From the NCBI GenBank assembly GCA_964402175.1, contig CAYOBN010000050.1:1-37012 (forward strand): a stretch of DNA of 37,012 nt. The letters are read 5' to 3'. Position numbers and translations under genes: made by a program. Shown here one piece after another: positions 1 to 7,865 of the stretch. The notes under the pieces were generated by a model, which had not been told where the DNA came from, ran no database searches, and saw only the letters and a list, made by a program, of their open reading frames with translations. The stretch comes from JAWKUK01 sp964402175 (GTDB lineage: Bacteria; Planctomycetota; UBA1135; GCA-002686595). Every line of letters starts with the position of its first letter. Positions within the stretch are counted from its first letter, which is position 1.

Positions 1-121
1 CGTCTGCCGCCTCGCGCAGCGTCGGCCGAGCCTTCGCCTTCGACGCGTAGTCGCCACTCCGCGAGACCTCGAGGACTCGGCACATCAACGCCTCGAGGTA
101 GTTGGCCCTCTTCACCGCCAT
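1..121 (-). pseudogene. IS3-family transposase OrfB, N-terminal fragment cut by window edge
   Basis: From the ATG at 121 the minus strand reads MAVKRANYLEALMCRVLEVS, continuing RSGDYASKAKARPTLREAAD to the window edge. The segment LMCRVLEVSRSG(D)Y matches the start of IS3 OrfB, the DDE catalytic subunit, just before its rve integrase core. The catalytic Asp, Asp and Glu residues lie outside the window, so it cannot be said whether OrfB itself is intact. It is listed as a pseudogene because the partner orfA is broken and OrfB in this family is normally made as a frameshift fusion with OrfA. Confidence 0.6.
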
Positions 122-138
122 CACCGCTAATGCAGTTC

Positions 139-425
139 CTACTCGTTGGCGAAGAAGGCGGCGGCTTTTCTTGTAAATCCCGCTCCTGCTGGAGGATCCG
201 GTTCTCTCGCCGAAGCCTCGTGAGCTCCGTTCGTTCTTCCGACGTCTGCGCGCCGTCCGGGCCGCGCCCGTCGTCGATTTCTGCGTGCCGCAACCAGTTG
301 CGGAGCGATCACTCCGTCAGGTCGAGATCCTTCGCGAGCTTGGATACGCTACCGATCTGCCGCACCAGCCGGACTGCGTCCACCTTCTGCTCAGCCGTGT
401 AGGTCCGTAGTCTCCTCTGTGCCAT
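139..425 (-). pseudogene. IS3-family transposase OrfA (helix-turn-helix), broken
   Basis: Starting at the ATG at 425, the translation begins MAQRRLRTYTAEQKVDAVRL, typical of the N-terminal helix-turn-helix of IS3 OrfA proteins (HTH_Tnp_1 type), which bind the element's ends. An in-frame TGA at 309-311 falls after LAKDLDLTE and is followed in the same frame by SLRNWLRHAEIDDG. The sequence then continues through the leucine-zipper-like stretch LTRLRRENRILQQERDL. Close to 165-175 the frame shifts by one base: the expected ending KAAAFFANE followed by TAG is found in the next frame and stops at 139-141. Two independent lesions make this a pseudogene. The family call is from recalled consensus, not from a database search. 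Confidence 0.8.
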
Positions 426-531
426 GTCGAACATCCTGGCGCAACTCGCGCCGGTTGGGGTGTCCGATCTGCCGGGGCAAGGTCATGCTTCGCACGAGAT
501 CCGTGCCGAGTCAAGCTCCGTGAGTCACCTT

Positions 532-1344
532 TCATCGCTTCTCGAGCGCTGCGATCCCCTTTCTGAGCTGCTTCTTGGCCCGCTCGAATCGAAGCTTGAG
601 TTGTGCAAGTTCGCGATCGAGCTCCGGGTGCTCGCCCGAGTCGAGCCTCAGGACGTAGCGCAGACCATCACCCGAGGGCGCCGCAATGACGATCGACATC
701 AAGCCATTGCGCTCTCTCTTCCATTCTTCTGCCTCGTACTTCTCGTACTCCTCGCGCTTGAGCACACGCAGCGCGCCCATCTGTACCCCTCTTTCGTACC
801 ATTCATTCAGCATGGGCGATAGGCGGCGCGCCCCGTCGTTCAATTCGAGGGTCTCCGTTTCGACGAGCTGCCGTAAACGCTGCACCGACTCCGAGTCGCG
901 ACCTTCGGCAGCGAGCTTCGTAAGTCGCTCATCGAAGCCAAGGTCCACGTAGCGATCCAAGTACCCAGCGATCTGCCCGCGCGCAGCTTCGTCAACGTTG
1001 AATCGAGCGATCGTGTCTCGGATTCGCTGCCACTGTTCATCTGTATAGTCGGCGCGCCTAACACCGTTGTAGAACGCGTCCCTCAATTCAGCCGGCCGAT
1101 CGAGCAGCTCGATCAAGGTCGGCTCCATCCGCGCGGATGCCTCGGGCTCGGCCGAAGTCGATGTTCTCGAGGGGGACACCGGGTCGGAGTGGTTCTCGCT
1201 GTGTCGCGGGTCAAATGCTTCGATGACGCGTGGACCGATGTCGAGCAGATTCGGTTCGGAAGGCCCGACCGAAACTCCGTCCGATGCCTGAATGACCAAG
1301 AAGACGAACGCGCACAAAGCGGCGCTTCCCAGGACCAACCTCAT
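532..1344 (-). CDS. secreted or membrane-anchored protein of unknown function
   Basis: The gene encodes 270 residues. The N-terminus has a hydrophobic segment (residues about 2-20, LVLGSAALCAFVFLVIQ) that could be a signal peptide or an anchor. A low-complexity Ser/Pro/Glu linker follows, to about residue 70. The rest is highly charged and mostly helical, with a Lys/Arg-rich C-terminal helix (ELAQLKLRFERAKKQLRKG) that could form a coiled coil. I recognise no family and no catalytic motif. The ATG at 1344 is supported by a GAGAGGAA ribosome-binding-like sequence a few bases upstream, unusual in this window. The stop lies about 50 bases from the IS terminus, so the gene is complete. The partly overlapping plus-strand frames look like shadows. 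Confidence 0.6.
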   Translation of the reverse strand: MRLVLGSAALCAFVFLVIQASDGVSVGPSEPNLLDIGPRVIEAFDPRHSENHSDPVSPSRTSTSAEPEASARMEPTLIELLDRPAELRDAFYNGVRRADYTDEQWQRIRDTIARFNVDEAARGQIAGYLDRYVDLGFDERLTKLAAEGRDSESVQRLRQLVETETLELNDGARRLSPMLNEWYERGVQMGALRVLKREEYEKYEAEEWKRERNGLMSIVIAAPSGDGLRYVLRLDSGEHPELDRELAQLKLRFERAKKQLRKGIAALEKR

Positions 1345-1402
1345 TCCAATTCCTCTCGCTGGCGCACTGTGTTACCCCCTGAAGCGCGCGGCATAGCTGC
1401 AC

Positions 1403-1416
1403 CTCAGACTTCTGAG
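1403..1416. promoter_or_regulatory. short perfect palindrome upstream of the 1344 gene
   Basis: CTCAGA and TCTGAG are perfect inverted copies separated by two bases, about 60 bases upstream of the ATG at 1344. The position suits an operator, but a six-base arm is short and may arise by chance. No promoter boxes could be assigned. Confidence 0.2.
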
Positions 1417-1477
1417 ACCTTCCAATAGAAGACAGCCGCGGCGGAGTCTACCTCGCACCGCGCCGTCACATGTCCGC

Positions 1478-2023
1478 CTACTGACAGTGCGAACACTCGA
1501 GTCCAATCCCTGCCAGCAGGGCTCCGCGAAGAACGGCCGGGTGGAAGACTGCGACCGTGAATGCGAAGGCATGAATCGCGTTCTCGGCGGCGTCTGGGCC
1601 GGGGCACGGAATTGCAACCCAATCGGAGAAGAGAGTTGTCGTGACGGAGGTGGTAGGTCCGATATTGCGTTGGTCGTCCGGTTTCCCGGGTATCGCTCCA
1701 AGAACGCGCAAGGATGTGCCGATCGGCGCGAACACGGTCGCTGTGACATGGTACGTGCACGGAAACTCCTCTACGCAAAGCCACTGCGCTTCTTGCGAAC
1801 CACCGTACCCATGGAGAATCAACCAGCACTGCCCATGCTCGATCGTCGCAGCAACGAGTAGGTCTGCGTCGTACACAACCCCGTCATGCGTCCAGTCGAG
1901 GTGGTCTGTGTCGGGTGGTGCCGTGCTGGCCTGGCAGCCTGGGCAAATCTCTTGCACAGGCGTGGCGAGCAAAGCGGCGCACGGAACGAGGATCGCTGCA
2001 CCTGCCAACAGATATCTCCCCAA
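1478..2023 (-). CDS. small secreted protein of unknown function
   Basis: The open frame extends to an ATG at 2251, but the first part is arginine/proline-rich and looks non-coding, and it contains a run of twelve G. I place the start at the TTG at 2023, because it directly precedes a convincing signal peptide (GRYLLAGAAILVPCAALLA) and gives 181 residues. The mature part carries a CPGC motif close to its N-terminus (EICPGCQAS) and ends in CSHCQ. It has a mixed beta-rich composition with no domain I recognise. The paired cysteines could form disulfides in an exported protein or bind a metal. The start is uncertain because no ribosome-binding site is visible. The neighbour at 532-1344 lies downstream on the same strand, 133 bases away. 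Confidence 0.45.
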   Translation of the reverse strand: MGRYLLAGAAILVPCAALLATPVQEICPGCQASTAPPDTDHLDWTHDGVVYDADLLVAATIEHGQCWLILHGYGGSQEAQWLCVEEFPCTYHVTATVFAPIGTSLRVLGAIPGKPDDQRNIGPTTSVTTTLFSDWVAIPCPGPDAAENAIHAFAFTVAVFHPAVLRGALLAGIGLECSHCQ

Positions 2024-2314
2024 GCGCGAGGCGCAAGATCTGTCGCTGGTTGGAAGTGCTATGCGGTTGGGCTGGCGAGGGGGGGGGGGGTCGGCATGCG
2101 GCGTAGGGTAGGACCTAGAGTGAGCGGCGGCAAGAGGCCATCTGGTCGATGAATGAGAGCGCAAGTCTCCGGCGTGGGGTACCTCCGTCGAGTTCCCAAC
2201 GCACAGACGGGATGGAGGCCCAAGACTGACCCTGCCCAGTCCAGCGGACACCTGGTAGGTGAGGAGCCGGGGTAACGTGGGGAGCCCCCCCCGGGGGCCG
2301 GGGGCGGTCCTCGT
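2024..2314. other. intergenic region with a G12 homopolymer
   Basis: This stretch separates the small secreted protein from the serine dehydratase gene. It contains twelve consecutive G at 2079-2090, a likely site of sequencing or slippage error, and a GC-only stem-loop at 2288-2304. No convincing gene is seen. Frames crossing it are arginine/proline-rich shadows. Confidence 0.5.
2288..2304 (-). terminator. GC-rich stem-loop after the serine dehydratase gene
   Basis: CCCCCGG, a three-base loop and CCGGGGG form a seven-pair all-GC hairpin 11 bases after the stop codon at 2315. There is no T tract, so this would be an atypical terminator or an mRNA 3' stabilising structure. The adjacent C and G homopolymers may contain sequencing errors. 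Confidence 0.35.
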
Positions 2315-3892
2315 TCAACTGCAGGTCCCACAGGCGCCCGATCCACACAGGCGCGCTTCGAGCGCCTTCGACGTCGGTGTCACCGAGAGGCCACCGAGGG
2401 CCGTGCAGCGCAGCTCGCGGGCCATCGACTCGCTGATCGCGCGGTGGGCGTCCAGCACCTCGTCGAGCGGGATCAAGTGGTCGTAGCCCGCGAGGGCGAT
2501 GTTGGCCGAAGCGAGCGCATTCGCGGCGCCGGCGATGTTGCGGCCCAGGCACGGCGCTTCCACGCGATTCGCGACCGGGTCGCACACGAGCCCGAGGACG
2601 TTCTGCAGCGCGTGGCTCGCTGCGGATAGCCCCACCGCGGCGCTGCCTCCGCCGAGCTCGACGAGGGCCGCTGCGGCCATCGCGGCGCCCGCGCCGGTCT
2701 CGGCTTGGCATCCGCCGACCTCGGCAGCGAAGCTGGAACGCGTCGCGACGAAGACGCCGATCAGGCCCGCGGCGAGCATCGCACGCAGCGTCGTCTCTTC
2801 GTCCGCGCCCTGCGCATCGGCGGCGGCGAGGCACGTCCCGGGGAACGTTGCGCACGAACCGGCGGTGGGGGCCGCGACGATCACTCCCATCGCGCTCTTC
2901 ACCTCCATCAGCGCCGTGACGTAGAGGATCGCACGGTTGAGGACACCGCAATCGTGCAGGGTCCCGCGCTGCTCTTGGGCGCGGAAGAGGTGGCTCTGGC
3001 GGGGCAGGAGCCGGTCGTGGTACTCGGTCCCAGCCAGCCCCTGCTCGACGCCGCCGCGCATGATCCTGTAGATCTTGCGCGTCTGCTCCATGACCTCGGC
3101 CTGCGAGAGGCCGCCGCGCGCGCACTCGTATTCGAGCGCAAAGTCGGACAGCCTGCGCTGCGAAGGGTCTGCGGAGCGCGCCATCTCGCCCGCGTGCAGG
3201 AACGGCACCGCGAGGCCCTTGCGCGACTTGACCGGCAGGACAGGCGCCAGTCGCCGCACACGAAGCACCGGCGGCAAGGCCGCATCGTCGAGGCACTTCT
3301 GTCCAAGCACGACGCAGCGTGTGGGGGTGCCCGGCGCGATGCGCACCTCGTCGACGTCGGGCCGGCGCGCGAGCAGCGCTTCGACCTCGCGCCCGTCGCC
3401 ATCGACGTCCAGCAGCGTCACGGCATAGTCGCCGTACAACGTGACCGCGGTGCCATCGAGCTCGACGACCTCGATCATGCCGCCGCCCGTCGAGAGCGCG
3501 ACGACGCTGTGGGTCGCGGCTCCCCGGGTCAACGTCAGCCGGTAGGTATTGGGGTGCGGGTCATTCAAAGCCGCCGTGCGGATCTCCAGCGCGATGCCCG
3601 CCGCGCGCAGGGCCGCCGCGGATTCGGGCAAGCGGCCGTCGTCGGCCTCCCAGCCGAGCAACCCGCCGAAGAGGCCCATGTCCGAACCCTGGCTCTCGTG
3701 GGTCGTCGCAAGGGACCCTTCGGTGTCGAACTCGACGAGCACCTTCTCGGGTTGACCCCCGCAGAGATCGCGCGCGATGCGCCCGATGCGCACCGACGCT
3801 GCCGAGTGCGAGCTCGAAGGCCCGCGCATCACGGGACCGATGACGTCGTTGAAGATGCTGGGGGGCAGGGTGGTCGGCATCGCTGCGCTCAC
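2315..3892 (-). CDS. sdaA: L-serine dehydratase (ammonia-lyase), iron-sulfur type, single chain
   Basis: The 525-residue protein converts L-serine to pyruvate and ammonia in the cytoplasm. The beta domain comes first (residues about 12-210) and holds the GPSSSHS motif at 25-30. The alpha domain follows (about 240-525), with APTAGSCATFPG at 341-352 and EVGGCQAETGAG at 391-402. Cysteines 395, 437 and 448 are spaced 42 and 11 residues apart, as I recall for the three [4Fe-4S] ligands of the Legionella enzyme. The C-terminus is cysteine-rich (CGSGACGTCS); in that family the tail can reach into the active site. The ATG overlaps the stop of the upstream hydrolase gene by four bases (ATGA), making this the last gene of the arsJ operon. 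A second ATG four codons later is possible. Confidence 0.92.
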   Translation of the reverse strand: MSAAMPTTLPPSIFNDVIGPVMRGPSSSHSAASVRIGRIARDLCGGQPEKVLVEFDTEGSLATTHESQGSDMGLFGGLLGWEADDGRLPESAAALRAAGIALEIRTAALNDPHPNTYRLTLTRGAATHSVVALSTGGGMIEVVELDGTAVTLYGDYAVTLLDVDGDGREVEALLARRPDVDEVRIAPGTPTRCVVLGQKCLDDAALPPVLRVRRLAPVLPVKSRKGLAVPFLHAGEMARSADPSQRRLSDFALEYECARGGLSQAEVMEQTRKIYRIMRGGVEQGLAGTEYHDRLLPRQSHLFRAQEQRGTLHDCGVLNRAILYVTALMEVKSAMGVIVAAPTAGSCATFPGTCLAAADAQGADEETTLRAMLAAGLIGVFVATRSSFAAEVGGCQAETGAGAAMAAAALVELGGGSAAVGLSAASHALQNVLGLVCDPVANRVEAPCLGRNIAGAANALASANIALAGYDHLIPLDEVLDAHRAISESMARELRCTALGGLSVTPTSKALEARLCGSGACGTCS

Positions 3893-5370
3893 TTCTTCCA
3901 GAGGTTCACTGCGCCTTCGTTGCCCGCGCGGTCGACCGCGGAGATCGCGATCGCTTCGGGCGCGGGGGCTTCGAAGCGATGTTCGCGACGGCCCTCAGGC
4001 AGAAGCGTATAGGTCCACACACCAGCGCGCTGGGAATAGAGCACCCAACGCGCGAGCGGCTCGCTCGTATAGGGCTCGAAGGACACGGTCAGCGCGCCTT
4101 CTTTTTCGGTCACGCTCAGCTTCGGTGCGCGTGGCGCGCGGTCATCCAGCCACGGCGTTGCGGGCACCAGCGCCGGTTCGCGGTAAGGGCCCTGGGCCAA
4201 GCGCTCGGCGACCGGCAGCGCCGCCGCCGGCATGAGCGACTTCATGCTGAAGTGGCACAGCCCTGGCCCCTCGGGTAGCATGCCGCGTGTCACGAGCACT
4301 TGCCCGACGATCTCCGTCGCGCCCGCTTCACCCGCGATGCGCGCGATCGATGCGCCCGGCCACAGGTGACGCCCGCGCACGTTCTCGGAGCGCCACCAGC
4401 CAAGAAGCACCGGAAAGCTCTGCGGGACCTGCGCGATCGGCCAATAGAGCTGCGGCGACAGGTAATCCACCCAGCCCTCTCGCAGCCAACGGCGTGCGTC
4501 GGCGTAGAGGACTTCGTGCTGGTCCATGCCGCGGATCCCCGCCGGATGACCGGGGCGCCAGATACCGAACGGGCTGATCCCGAAGAGCACCTCCGGGCGC
4601 ACGCGGTGCACCTCGCGCGCCAGTCGCTCGATCAGCGTATCGACGTTCTGCCTGCGCCAGTCCGAGCGCGAGAGCTTGCCGCCCGAGGCGACGTAACGCT
4701 CGAAGCTCGCGTCGTCCGGGAAGTCGCGGTCGTCGTTGTAGCTCGGGTAGGGGTAGAAGTAGTCGTCGAGGTGCACCCCGTCGACGTCGTAGCGCTCGAC
4801 GACGTCCAGGATCACGGCCGTCGTGTGGTCCTGCACGTCGCGGCGCGCAGGGTCCATCCAGACGTAGCCCTTGTCACCGAGCTGGACGACCAGCTCAGGC
4901 TGCTGCTTGACGATCGAGCTGTCGGCGATGCCGCCGCGGTTCGAAGGGTGGTTCACGCGGTACGGATTGAACCACGCGTGCAAAGCGAGCCCACGCGCGT
5001 GCGCTTCGTCGATCCAGAATTGCAGCGGGTCGTAGAAGGGCTCCGGCGCGCGGCCCTGCGTGCCCGTCAGGTACGACGACCACGGCTCCAGCGGGGACGC
5101 ATACAGCGCATCCGCGTGCGGCCGTACCTGGAAGATCACGGTGTTGAAGCCGAGGGCCTCGAGGCGCGCCAGGATCGCGCGCGCTTCGTCCTGCTGCTCT
5201 GCCGTAGAGAGGCCGGGCTTCGAGGGCCAATCGATGTTTGCGACCGTCGCGACCCAGGCCGCGCGCAGCTCGCGCTGCGGCTCGGGCAGTCCTTCGGGCC
5301 GCCGCGGCGCAGCACAAGCCGAGAACAGGGTCAGCGCCGCGAGGGCGTGCAGCAGGGGGCTCGGTGTCAC
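3889..5370 (-). CDS. GHL10 (DUF187) family glycoside hydrolase-like lipoprotein
   Basis: The 493-residue product starts at a GTG that overlaps the arsJ stop by four bases (GTGA). Residues 1-19 form a lipoprotein signal ending in the lipobox LFSAC, so Cys19 is probably lipidated. The core, residues about 33-400, matches glycosyl-hydrolase-like 10: RELRAAWVATVANIDWPSKP near its start, GFNTVIFQVRPHADALY at 74-90, and DGVHLDDYFYPYP at 197-209 with acidic residues at the expected barrel strand end. Residues about 415-493 resemble a fibronectin type III-like domain. Members act on cell-wall or other polysaccharides outside the cytoplasm; the substrate here is unknown. A longer frame continuing upstream through arsJ is an out-of-frame shadow. 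Confidence 0.85.
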   Translation of the reverse strand: MTPSPLLHALAALTLFSACAAPRRPEGLPEPQRELRAAWVATVANIDWPSKPGLSTAEQQDEARAILARLEALGFNTVIFQVRPHADALYASPLEPWSSYLTGTQGRAPEPFYDPLQFWIDEAHARGLALHAWFNPYRVNHPSNRGGIADSSIVKQQPELVVQLGDKGYVWMDPARRDVQDHTTAVILDVVERYDVDGVHLDDYFYPYPSYNDDRDFPDDASFERYVASGGKLSRSDWRRQNVDTLIERLAREVHRVRPEVLFGISPFGIWRPGHPAGIRGMDQHEVLYADARRWLREGWVDYLSPQLYWPIAQVPQSFPVLLGWWRSENVRGRHLWPGASIARIAGEAGATEIVGQVLVTRGMLPEGPGLCHFSMKSLMPAAALPVAERLAQGPYREPALVPATPWLDDRAPRAPKLSVTEKEGALTVSFEPYTSEPLARWVLYSQRAGVWTYTLLPEGRREHRFEAPAPEAIAISAVDRAGNEGAVNLWKK

Positions 5371-6611
5371 GCCCCCATGGTACGCCGCAGGCGCTCGGCC
5401 CGCGCGAGGCCCGCAGCGAGCAGCGCCGAGAGCGCCACGGCCACCAGCGCACCGAAGAGCGTCGCGGCGAGGCCTTTCGCGCCGCCACCAAAGCCGCCAT
5501 AGAGGGCGCCCGATGCCAACGTTCCCAGGAGCCGCCCGACCGCGTTCGACGCGTAGTAGAACCCGACCCGCTGCGCGACCGCTTCGCGTTCGGCGTAATG
5601 CACGACGAGGAAGCTGTGTACGGCGCTGTTCGCGGCGAACACCGCGCCGAAGGCGTAGAGGCCCACGCCGATGACCCACGCGCCGCCGTGGCCCTGCAGC
5701 ACCGCCCAACCGAGCGCGCCGAGCGGCAACGCGAGCGCTCCCGTCCAAACGGCCAGCCGCTGGCCGTCCGGGGTCCTGCGCCCGGACGCGCCACGCGCGC
5801 CGACCCAAGCCGGTGCCGACGCTTGCACAGCGCCGTACACGATCACCCAGACCGCGAGGAACGCGCCGACGCGGGTCGAGCTCCACCCGAGGCGCTCCGC
5901 GAGGTACAGCGGCAACGCCAGCACGAACCAGGCATCGCGGGCCGCAAAGAGGAACAGCCGCGCCGCGGCGAGCAAGTTGAGGCGCGCATCGCGCGCAAAG
6001 AGGCTCTCGACCTTCGCGCCCTTCACGCGCGCTGTCGGCGTGCGCAGCATCACAGCCGCCACGGCGAGCGCCGCACCGATCAGCGCCGCCAGCACCGCGC
6101 ACGCGGCGCCGAAGCCCAGCGCGCTCAGGAGCGCTCCGCCCAGAAAGAAACCGACACCCTTCAGCGCATTCTTGGAGCCCGTCAAGAGGCTGACCCAGCG
6201 CAGCAGTCCGTGCGCGTCGTCCGTGGGCACGACCTGCTTGATCCAGGCCTTCGAGCTCATCTTCGTCAGGTCCTTTGCGACACCAGACACCGCTTGTGTC
6301 AGCAGGACAACTGGGATCGTGAGCCGCTCCGGGTCGAAGGCCAGCACAGCGAGCGCAGCGAACTGCAGCCCCAACCCCGCGAACAGCGTCACCTTGAGCC
6401 CGAGCCGCGCCCCGATCCACCCCCCCGCGAGGTTCGTGACGACCCCCAGGGCCTCGTACCCGACAAACGCGGCCGCGAGCTCGAGCGGTGTGAAACCCTG
6501 CTGCGCAAGGAAGAGCAGCACGAGCATCCGCAGCGCGCCGTCCGTCAAGGTGTAGGCCCAATAACAGCCTGTCACCAAGGCGTAGTCGCGGCGAGCGGAG
6601 GAGTTCGTCAC
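5367..6611 (-). CDS. arsJ: organoarsenical efflux MFS permease ArsJ
   Basis: The gene encodes 414 residues with about twelve hydrophobic segments. Diagnostic stretches agree with the ArsJ family as I recall it: YWAYTLTDGALRMLVLLFLA, LTGSKNALKGVGFFLGG, AARLFLFAARDAWFVLALPL and ASNAVGRLLGT. ArsJ exports 1-arseno-3-phosphoglycerate, the unstable product made when the partner glyceraldehyde-3-phosphate dehydrogenase uses arsenate in place of phosphate; outside the cell it decomposes and releases arsenate. The GTG start overlaps the dehydrogenase stop by four bases (GTGA), which fits translational coupling of the two steps. The usual ars regulator arsR and arsenate reductase arsC are not in the window. 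Identification rests on both sequence and the adjacent dehydrogenase. Confidence 0.92.
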   Translation of the reverse strand: MTNSSARRDYALVTGCYWAYTLTDGALRMLVLLFLAQQGFTPLELAAAFVGYEALGVVTNLAGGWIGARLGLKVTLFAGLGLQFAALAVLAFDPERLTIPVVLLTQAVSGVAKDLTKMSSKAWIKQVVPTDDAHGLLRWVSLLTGSKNALKGVGFFLGGALLSALGFGAACAVLAALIGAALAVAAVMLRTPTARVKGAKVESLFARDARLNLLAAARLFLFAARDAWFVLALPLYLAERLGWSSTRVGAFLAVWVIVYGAVQASAPAWVGARGASGRRTPDGQRLAVWTGALALPLGALGWAVLQGHGGAWVIGVGLYAFGAVFAANSAVHSFLVVHYAEREAVAQRVGFYYASNAVGRLLGTLASGALYGGFGGGAKGLAATLFGALVAVALSALLAAGLARAERLRRTMGA

Positions 6612-7621
6612 AGGTGCGCCGCCACTTTGCCCGCGAGCTCGACCAGACGGTTGGCGTAGCCGAACTCGTTGTCGTACCACGCCATGACCTTGACGAGCAC
6701 GCCGTCGGTGACACGCGTCAGGGCCGCGTCCACGATGGCGCTGCGTGGATCGCGGGCGAAATCGGCGCTGACGAGCGGTCGTGTCTCGTAGCCCAAGATG
6801 CCGACCAGCGGCCCCTGCAGCGACGCAGCCAGGAGGGCGCCATTGACCTCCTCGATGCTGGTGGGACGCCGCGCTTGGAAGACGAAGTCCGTCAGCGAGG
6901 CGTTCAGCACCGGCGCACGGACCGCCACGGAGTCCAGCTTTCCTGCGAGCTCCGGGATGACTTTGCCGACCGCGTGCGCTGAGTTCGTGCTGGTGGGGAT
7001 CAGGCTCAGCATCGAAGCGCGCGCACGGCGCGGGTCTTTGTGCGGGGCGTCGTGGACCTCCTGCGTATTCGTCGGATCGTGGATCGTCGTCACGAGGCCG
7101 CGCACGATGCCGATGCTGTCGTGCAGCACTCGGACGAGGGGCGCCAGGCAGTTGGTCGTGCACGAGGCGGCCGAGACGATGGGCTCGCGGCGCAGGTCGA
7201 CCGCGCCCTCGTTGACGCCGATCACGACATTGGTGTCGAGGCCCTTCAACGTCTCGGAGACGACGACACGTGCGGCTCCGTTAGCGAGGTGCGGCGCGAG
7301 CGCTTCGGCGGTGCGGAACTTGCCGCTGCACTCCAGCACCACGTCGACGCCGAGCTCGCGCCAGTCGAGCCGCGCTGGATCGGCCTCGCGGCGCAGGGTG
7401 ACGCTGCGGCCGGCGAGCTCCAGGCGGTCCTCCCCAAGGGCGCGGCAAACATGGCCCCAGCGACCCTGCACGCTGTCGAACTCCATCAGGACCGCGAGGG
7501 TCTCGGGAGTTCCATGCGGCTCGTTGATCGCGACGACCTGCAGGTCCCCCCGTGCCTCCATGACACGGGCCGCGAGGCGGCCCATGCGCCCGAAGCCGTT
7601 GATGCCGACCTTCTTCTGCAT
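6608..7621 (-). CDS. ArsJ-associated glyceraldehyde-3-phosphate dehydrogenase
   Basis: The 337-residue enzyme has the Rossmann start KVGINGFGRMGRLAARV, the catalytic Cys154 in SAASCTTNCLAP and His181 in TTIHDPTNTQ. Its C-terminal half contains SLIPTSTNSA, LNASLTDFVF and AWYDNEFGYANR. NEPHGTPETLAVLMEFDSV at about 33-51 and the LTDFVF segment are typical of the subgroup encoded beside arsJ rather than of glycolytic GapA. It would make 1-arseno-3-phosphoglycerate from glyceraldehyde 3-phosphate, arsenate and NAD(P), for export by ArsJ. The start is put at the ATG at 7621, directly before the Rossmann strand; an upstream ATG at 7657 would add 12 unconvincing residues. It is the first gene of the four-gene operon and is divergent from phoX. 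Confidence 0.92.
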   Translation of the reverse strand: MQKKVGINGFGRMGRLAARVMEARGDLQVVAINEPHGTPETLAVLMEFDSVQGRWGHVCRALGEDRLELAGRSVTLRREADPARLDWRELGVDVVLECSGKFRTAEALAPHLANGAARVVVSETLKGLDTNVVIGVNEGAVDLRREPIVSAASCTTNCLAPLVRVLHDSIGIVRGLVTTIHDPTNTQEVHDAPHKDPRRARASMLSLIPTSTNSAHAVGKVIPELAGKLDSVAVRAPVLNASLTDFVFQARRPTSIEEVNGALLAASLQGPLVGILGYETRPLVSADFARDPRSAIVDAALTRVTDGVLVKVMAWYDNEFGYANRLVELAGKVAAHL

Positions 7622-7724
7622 CGCGTCAGTATCGCAGACCGCGGCGCGGGCCGACAACTCGCAACGTTGAACGGATGGGGCTGGCTTCGTCTGGTCTTGA
7701 CGGAGCCTTGTGCATCTTCACCGT

Positions 7725-7745
7725 CTCGATCGCTTCTTGATCGAG
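7725..7745. promoter_or_regulatory. inverted repeat in the divergent arsenate operon/phoX region
   Basis: CTCGATC and GATCGAG form a perfect seven-base inverted repeat around a seven-base spacer. It lies in the 244-base region between two divergent transcription units, 104 bases from the dehydrogenase start and 121 from the phoX start. This placement suits an operator serving one or both genes. I could not assign -35/-10 boxes, nor a Pho box or ArsR-type site. Confidence 0.3.
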
Positions 7746-7865
7746 TGTTCGCGCTCTCACCGTCCCGAACTGATCGTGACTTGAGGTTCGTGCTGAGACT
7801 GCGGGGGTCCGAGGAAGGTCGTCCCAACGTCCGGCCTCCGTCCGCACTCCCAACGTCAGAGATCC

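Larger units (their letters stand above)
1..485 (-). mobile_element. IS3-family insertion sequence, left part, decayed
   Basis: Read on the minus strand, this stretch has the order of an IS3-family element: a terminus beginning TGACCTTGCCCCGG at 485, a short leader, an orfA-like frame from 425 and the start of an orfB-like frame from 121. The terminus is called from its TGA start, its C-rich body and its distance of about 60 bases from the orfA start. The right end and the other copy of any target duplication lie outside the window, so the element's full length is unknown. A stop codon and a frameshift in orfA indicate it cannot transpose by itself. It sits just downstream of the gene ending at 532 and does not interrupt it. 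Confidence 0.75.

Noticed and set aside
3889..6714. A single 941-residue frame covering GHL10 and the arsJ region
   Set aside because: Only the last 493 residues match a family; the earlier part is out of frame with the clear ArsJ protein. The GTG overlap at 5367-5370 gives the true start.
7697..7702. TTGACG as a -35 box for phoX
   Set aside because: No acceptable -10 box at 16-19 bases downstream.
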